From positions 62,001 through 126,000 of the forward strand of contig NW_020825354.1 in NCBI RefSeq assembly GCF_003286085.1: DNA of 64,000 bases, read 5' to 3'. This stretch comes from Drosophila persimilis (taxonomy: Eukaryota > Arthropoda > Insecta > Diptera > Drosophilidae). The position numbers and the translations under genes were made by a program. Below the pieces are notes generated by a model. The model worked only from the letters and a program-made list of their open reading frames with translations, had not been told where the DNA came from and ran no database searches. This document shows, one piece after another, positions 59,582 to 64,000 of this stretch (positions are counted from its first letter, which is position 1; each line of letters opens with the position of its first letter).

Positions 59582-60524
59582 ATGCAGTTTGTTATAGTTT
59601 TAGTTCTCATCGCAGGCATAATCGCGACCCTGGCGGTGGATGAATTCCGTGAGTTTTTCAACAAGTGCTGATCCTGTCTATTGCCAGTCTGACTCGATCT
59701 TACCCACAGCTGGGCCCCTGGAGCGCTGTCACTTTGGGAATGAGACCTGCTACGTGGAGCAGGCACAGAACTTCTTCCGGGCCTTCAAAAGTGGCATACC
59801 CGATCGTGGAGTGGCTAGCCTGGAGCCCATTGACCTAGGAACGCTGCGAGTAGAGAGCGGAGGCCACTCCGCATCGCTGCAGTTCAACTTGCTCATGACC
59901 GATGCCAAGCTGTACAATCTGGCCAATTCGGTGGTGGTCAAGAGCCTGAAGGGTTTCACGAAGGACTTTAGCAAGCCACTCAAGCTAGTCCTGATGCTCT
60001 ACATGCCTGATCTGGAGGTCCGTGCCAAGTACGATGTCAACGGCAAGATCCTCATTCTACCCATCGTCAGCACTGGGGATATAGTCATCAAGCTGAGCCA
60101 GGTGCAGGCTAAGTTGCGTATCGTGGCCGACCCAGTAAAGCGAGGGCATGGGGATGGGGATGGACACACATATCTCAATATCACAGACTTTAAAACAGTC
60201 ACCAAGGTCAAGGAGTGAGTAACGTAACGCCCATAGCCCCTCCAATTTGTTCTATCTCATGACGCTGTCCATTTTATGTCCAGGGGTAACTTTAACCTGT
60301 CCAACCTCTTCAGTGACAACAGGGAGCTCCGCGAAAGCACCCTGAAGGTTCTGAACGATGAGTGGGATGCCCTGGCGGCGGACATTCAGCCCAAGATCAA
60401 CGAAGCCTGCGACCGGTCCTTCAGGGCCATCCTCCAGCACCTCTGGGACAACATCCCGTATGAAGAGTTCTTTGATAGTGAAAGTTCAATAATTCACACA
60501 GGGAAAAAAGCCATGAAATCTTAA
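59582..60524 (+). CDS. takeout / juvenile-hormone-binding-protein family secreted protein (CG2650-like)
   Basis: Secreted carrier of the takeout/JHBP family, which binds hydrophobic ligands in a TULIP-type tunnel. Exons 59582-59648, 59710-60214 and 60284-60524 give 270 residues. The signal peptide is MQFVIVLVLIAGIIATLAVD. The N-terminal disulphide pair of the family is CHFGNETC. The core includes GVASLEPIDLGTLRV, LMTDAKLYNLANSVV, LVLMLYMPDLEVRAKYDV and GKILILPIVSTGDI. The C-terminus includes LNDEWDALAADIQPKINEAC and LWDNIPYEEFF, then a short tail that may be a recent extension. CG2650 of D. melanogaster, beside per and CG2658 (Spg7), is the likely orthologue given the neighbour, though this rests on memory. 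The period gene itself is not seen in the window. Confidence 0.9.
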
Positions 60525-60635
60525 TATTTATTCTTAGATTTACAAATGTATACCAATATAGCTCCGAGAGTGGACACTTAAAAAAGAAAGTGATCTTATA
60601 TTAAAATATACATAATATAAGAAATTCTATACTAT

Positions 60636-60772
60636 AGCAAGCCTTTACAAACCCTTACCAGCCCTTATAAAAGGTAGTTCGCTTACTCTCTTTCGGGTGT
60701 TATTTAACGCTCTGCACTACTGAGAGACCCGAAAAGAGAGCGCGTTGCGGGAGCGGGCCTTGTAAAGACCAG
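60636..60772. repeat. short foldback-type dispersed repeat, copy 2
   Basis: Left arm CTCTCTTTCGGGT and right arm ACCCGAAAAGAGAGCGCG pair as an inverted repeat. Outer ends CTTTACAA and TTGTAAAG are inverted too. The same module order is present at 3769-3970. Confidence 0.55.
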
Positions 60773-61102
60773 AAATTCCACGCACAGTGGGTAAAAAAAT
60801 GTCTCTCTTAAAGCCGCAATACATCACATTAAATAGAACAGATAACAAAACTTTCGACAACGTCTCCCCCTTTATAATAAACAATTTTATAGCCTTTTAT
60901 GTGTCCGGGAGGTATATTCTGTAGAAAAAATACAGATCAGGCAACAAGACTTCTTAAAATCACCAAACTCCACGATTTTGTTGTAAGAGCAATGGAACAC
61001 AAAATATTTAACTTCTCCAAAAGGGTCTAAAAAAACGCAAAACACAAACACGACGTACTCCATGAAACCGGACTCATTATCCTAACATTCGATACACCAA
61101 CG

Positions 61103-61564
61103 TCACATCAACATATAATGATTGGATATGAACGAGCGAACGAGAGCCGGACAGTAGCAGATGAGATGTTCCAGGGTTTCGATAGCCCCAGGTTCATCAC
61201 ATTTCCTACAACTGTCTCTGTTGGTGATGCCTAGCTTAGCTGCATGTGCAGCAGCCAGACAGTGACCTGTAAGTATTCCCACTAGCAATCTACAGTCCTT
61301 TCGTGGTAGGTGCAGTAGGTAGTGGCTAACTTTCTCGTTGCGTTCGTTGCACATTATCTTCGAGGTTCTGCAGGTGGTGGTACTACTCCACCTGCTATCA
61401 GTCTGTGTTCTAGCCTGCTTCTCTAGATCGCATTGCAGCGTTCTAAGGGAGACTGGCACGTTCTCGGTTCTCCTATTCTCCAGCTCGACGCCTTCCTTAG
61501 CTAGTACGTCCGCCGCTTCGTTTCCTTCGATGCCCTGGTGGCTGGGAACCCAATAGATCCGCAC
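61103..61564 (-). pseudogene. RNase H and C-terminal zinc-finger end of a non-LTR retrotransposon ORF2 (fragment)
   Basis: The peptide opens with YWVPSHQGIEGNEAADVLAKEG, the conserved C-terminal part of RNase HI as found in Jockey/I/R1/LOA-type retrotransposons. It continues to a Cys-rich end (CRKCDEPGAIETLEHLICYCP), the CCHC-like finger typical of these ORF2 proteins. The fragment lacks the reverse transcriptase and endonuclease parts, so it is a 5'-truncated insertion. It is open for 153 codons, so it is fairly young or short. Confidence 0.85.
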
Positions 61565-61849
61565 TATATTTTCCTATATTCCTATTTTTCTATATTTACT
61601 ATGAATAAAAAAAAGCCCAATCACAAACTAAGGATCTGTATAAAAATTTTGTAAAAACTATTATAAGTATGAGCTTCTCTAAAAATGTTAAATGATATTT
61701 ATTAGATTTAAAATAACTATCTACACATATTATTAATGTGACTAGCGCAATAAACAGAAGTGTAAATTTGTAGAGCTAGGATAAAGCATGAAAATAAATA
61801 AATAAAAAAAAAACTACGGGTCATCACCTGAAACATACATCCAAACAAA

Positions 61850-63250
61850 CATAAGCCAACACGATCCCAACATCACGACCAAAGCTCCCAAGAAGGAATG
61901 GATATGGATACAGACACCACAGGATCTGCTAAGACTACCAAAACCACAACAAAAATATTCTACAATCAGAACGGAAACTCGGAAGTCGCTCTAAGGACAA
62001 AGAAAAACATAACCTGGTCAGCAAACACCTCAAGGCTAAGGATAAGATCAAAAAAACTAAAACTCTCAATGCAAACCTAGCTTTATTATCTAATAATTCA
62101 CTAACAAACTAAACTAACAGCGAAAAAGAACTTTAAATACCAAACCATATTAATAAAGAATACTAAGCTCTAGTATTGAGCAAACTAATTATTCTACCAC
62201 TTCTACCACATCTAACCCCAACTTACTTGCAATCCCTGCTAAATTTACCCTATATTGCAACAATAACATCGCTAAGGCATTTATACGCAACTCCACCTTC
62301 CATATCTATACCCAAATTCCATTTAGCACAGACTTTGACGAAAATCGAAATCAAAGGTCCTCGAAAACGAATCCTTCAAAACCTGTAACCTCCGTATCTC
62401 CAAAAAAGCAAACCCATCTCCCCCACGACTTACCTCAAAACCGTTCTTTAAACTAAAAAATACTGGCTGGGATCTCTACAGGAAATATATAATTCACTAT
62501 AATATATAGTGGAATACCACTCCAAAGTGCCCACCTTTCTATCCCACAAAATATCCCTTTTTCCACCCCACGTACCGTTCCCTGGCGGAAAAATAAACTT
62601 ACACTCCTCAGAAGAGACTCAAACGGAACATAAACAACCATAACAACATAGAACTCAAAAATCAAATGCTTTATTCAAGAGAGTAATCAGGGAAGCCAAA
62701 CGGAAATCGATCCTGGAATCCATTTTATTTATAACCCTTACACCCAATCAGCCACAACCAACCAAACAAAAATAACCAACTGCTTCGCCCAAGCATGGTC
62801 AGAAGAAGCAGATGATCTCCCCAATATTCCGCTTGAACAAACTCCATCTAAATTCCCCTACCAATAATACCTCAACCCCCACAGCACCAGAAAACGAGAC
62901 TGATATATCACTTAACCAAAAAGTCCCACAGTTAACATCCGAACAGTCTTTAACCAAATAGATGACTGGTGCATACACTCAGTCCTGGGATCAGTCCTCT
63001 CTACAGAGAAATGCCAACTCCTATGCCGCAATAATGATTGCAAGCCCAAAATTCTCACCGGTGACACTTAGAATCTTAGGCCTCACAATTAACACCAGAT
63101 ATAATTGGAATTGTCACATAAACAAACTCAAAACAGACCTTGCTAGTCCACTAGGCATTATAAAACACCTCTCTTCATGTCTCTCTCTTCATGAAAATGT
63201 GCGTGTGAGCATGTCGCAATTGCGTGAAAGGCACGAGATGAACGTTGTTG
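61850..63250 (+). pseudogene. decayed I/Jockey-like non-LTR retrotransposon ORF2 relic
   Basis: Plus-strand pieces in shifting frames resemble ORF2 of I/Jockey elements: LRRDSNGT then ALFKRVIREAKRKS near 62600-62715 (the linker after the endonuclease), and LGLTINTRYNWNCHINKLKTD near 63080-63145 (the conserved block after the RT domain). Many stops and deletions intervene. Orientation is opposite to the RNase H fragment, so the two are separate insertions or a rearranged one. Confidence 0.6.
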
Positions 63251-63637
63251 GTTGGTTGGTTAAAGGCCGACAAACAAAAAATTTTGTACACTCAATTGCT
63301 CATAGACATTAAATGGCTGAAGATGCTGGGTCAGCCAGCTAAGTCCAGGACATCCAGCTGAACTTAAGACACCGCAAAGCCAACGATTATGTCGCAGCAG
63401 AGCAGGGAAGTTCAGAAGAGGTGAAATACCGACATGATGGGGTTTCTTAGCTTACCATCGCAGTGTTTATTCTAAAGGACATTTCATACATATTTCAAAT
63501 ATTCAACAATTTAGAATAACGTTTAACATTTTTAATTCATACAACACCGATGAACTTCAATTCCGTCTTGATGTGGTGATCTTCTTCACAGTGAAGAGTA
63601 AAGTGTTCTTGTTTGTTGGATAAAGGGGAACTGAAAA

Positions 63638-63919
63638 TTGAATAGGTTTACTAAATATTTATTTGTGAGAAATTTGTGCATTACCTATCCATTGCTCTGG
63701 TCGCTACGGGCTCTAGCTGATGCTGCTTTGTTCGCCCTACGGGTCGACGTCGGTCACATTATGTACCCGGTTATGTACGTCGGTCAGCAGCAGCTTTGGT
63801 GTTTGCTATCCATCTCCGTGCTGGGTTTGGTCCTCTTCCGGGTGCTCCATTATCTTGCTGCTCAACCGGGTTATATTCTGCGATTGATACAAAGTGTGGA
63901 AATTATTGAACAAGGATAA
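63638..63919 (+). CDS. unexplained ORF, 93 residues, membrane-protein-like
   Basis: The frame opens MNRFTKYLFVRNLCITYPLLW and includes hydrophobic stretches (LADAALFALRVDVGHIMYPV, LWCLLSISVLGLVLFRVL). GC content is higher than the flanks. It is not a family I know. The sequence might be part of an LTR or another transposon, or an exon of a gene continuing beyond the window; the surrounding DNA carries no clear splice or promoter signal. Confidence 0.2.
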   Translation: MNRFTKYLFVRNLCITYPLLWSLRALADAALFALRVDVGHIMYPVMYVGQQQLWCLLSISVLGLVLFRVLHYLAAQPGYILRLIQSVEIIEQG

Positions 63920-64000
63920 TCGGGCAATAGGAAACACACGGTTTGAGTGCGTTTCGAGCAGTATAGATTAATCGAAAGGAAAACTAAATCAGTTTAGTTG

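Larger units (their letters stand above)
60525..64000. other. transposon-rich right end of the window
   Basis: It contains a foldback repeat (60636-60772), an RNase H fragment on the minus strand (61103-61564), plus-strand non-LTR retrotransposon relics (about 61850-63250) and one unexplained ORF (63638-63919). No ordinary host gene is supported. Confidence 0.6.

Noticed and set aside
59400..64000. period gene expected beside the CG2650-like gene
   Set aside because: No PAS domain or Thr-Gly repeat is visible to the right of the takeout-like gene; if synteny holds, it lies outside the window.

Overview
The window is eukaryotic and looks like Drosophila. It has short GT-AG introns with Drosophila-style splice sites, CAAAATG-type start contexts, AT-rich intergenic DNA full of decayed transposons, and proteins that read as close fly orthologues (Tre1, crossveinless, Rab18, RpL35, Sirt4, RBM25/CG4119, PGAP1/CG3160, Spg7/CG2658, a takeout/JHBP protein like CG2650). 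From memory, the D. melanogaster orthologues I can place are on the X (Muller A). The genes I associate with 3B (Spg7, CG2650, PGAP1) lie here beside genes I associate with 5A-5C (Tre1, cv, RpL35, CG4119). That points to a Muller A segment rearranged relative to D. melanogaster. The dominant dispersed repeat suggests an obscura-group species, but this is inference.

Layout. 0.9-8.0 kb (minus strand): two tandem K+-dependent Na+/Ca2+ exchanger (NCKX) genes with matching exon structure; the downstream one is complete, and the upstream one lacks a secure first coding exon. 8-21 kb: a 13-kb stretch with no convincing gene, holding simple repeats, possible 5' untranslated exons and transposon copies. 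21-33 kb: a gene-dense block of housekeeping genes, Coa7-like (-), Sirt4 (-), RBM25 (+), Rab18 (-) and RpL35 (+), followed by the GPCR Tre1 (-). 34.6-41 kb: a repeat-rich gap. 41-43 kb: a TATA-driven gene for a secreted Pro/Gly/Ala-rich protein I do not recognise, with a possible small secreted-protein gene just upstream. 43-47.7 kb: another repeat-rich gap. 47.7-51.3 kb: PGAP1 (-). 52.7-54.1 kb: crossveinless (+). 54.8-57.7 kb: Spg7/paraplegin (+). 59.6-60.5 kb: takeout-family gene (+). 60.6-64 kb: decayed non-LTR retrotransposon pieces and one unexplained membrane-protein-like ORF.

The genes are independent eukaryotic transcription units, not an operon. Functional themes are ion exchange (NCKX pair), mitochondrial maintenance (Coa7-like, Sirt4, Spg7), RNA and protein synthesis (RBM25, RpL35), membrane traffic and GPI-anchor maturation (Rab18, PGAP1), and developmental signalling (Tre1, cv). 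The most noteworthy non-genic feature is a 1.1-kb element present in three near-complete copies and many fragments. It has 13-bp subterminal inverted repeats, an internal CCGTCTGT-type minisatellite and a 3' hairpin, an architecture reminiscent of DINE-1/Helentron elements. All exon coordinates were derived by eye from splice signals and reading-frame continuity.
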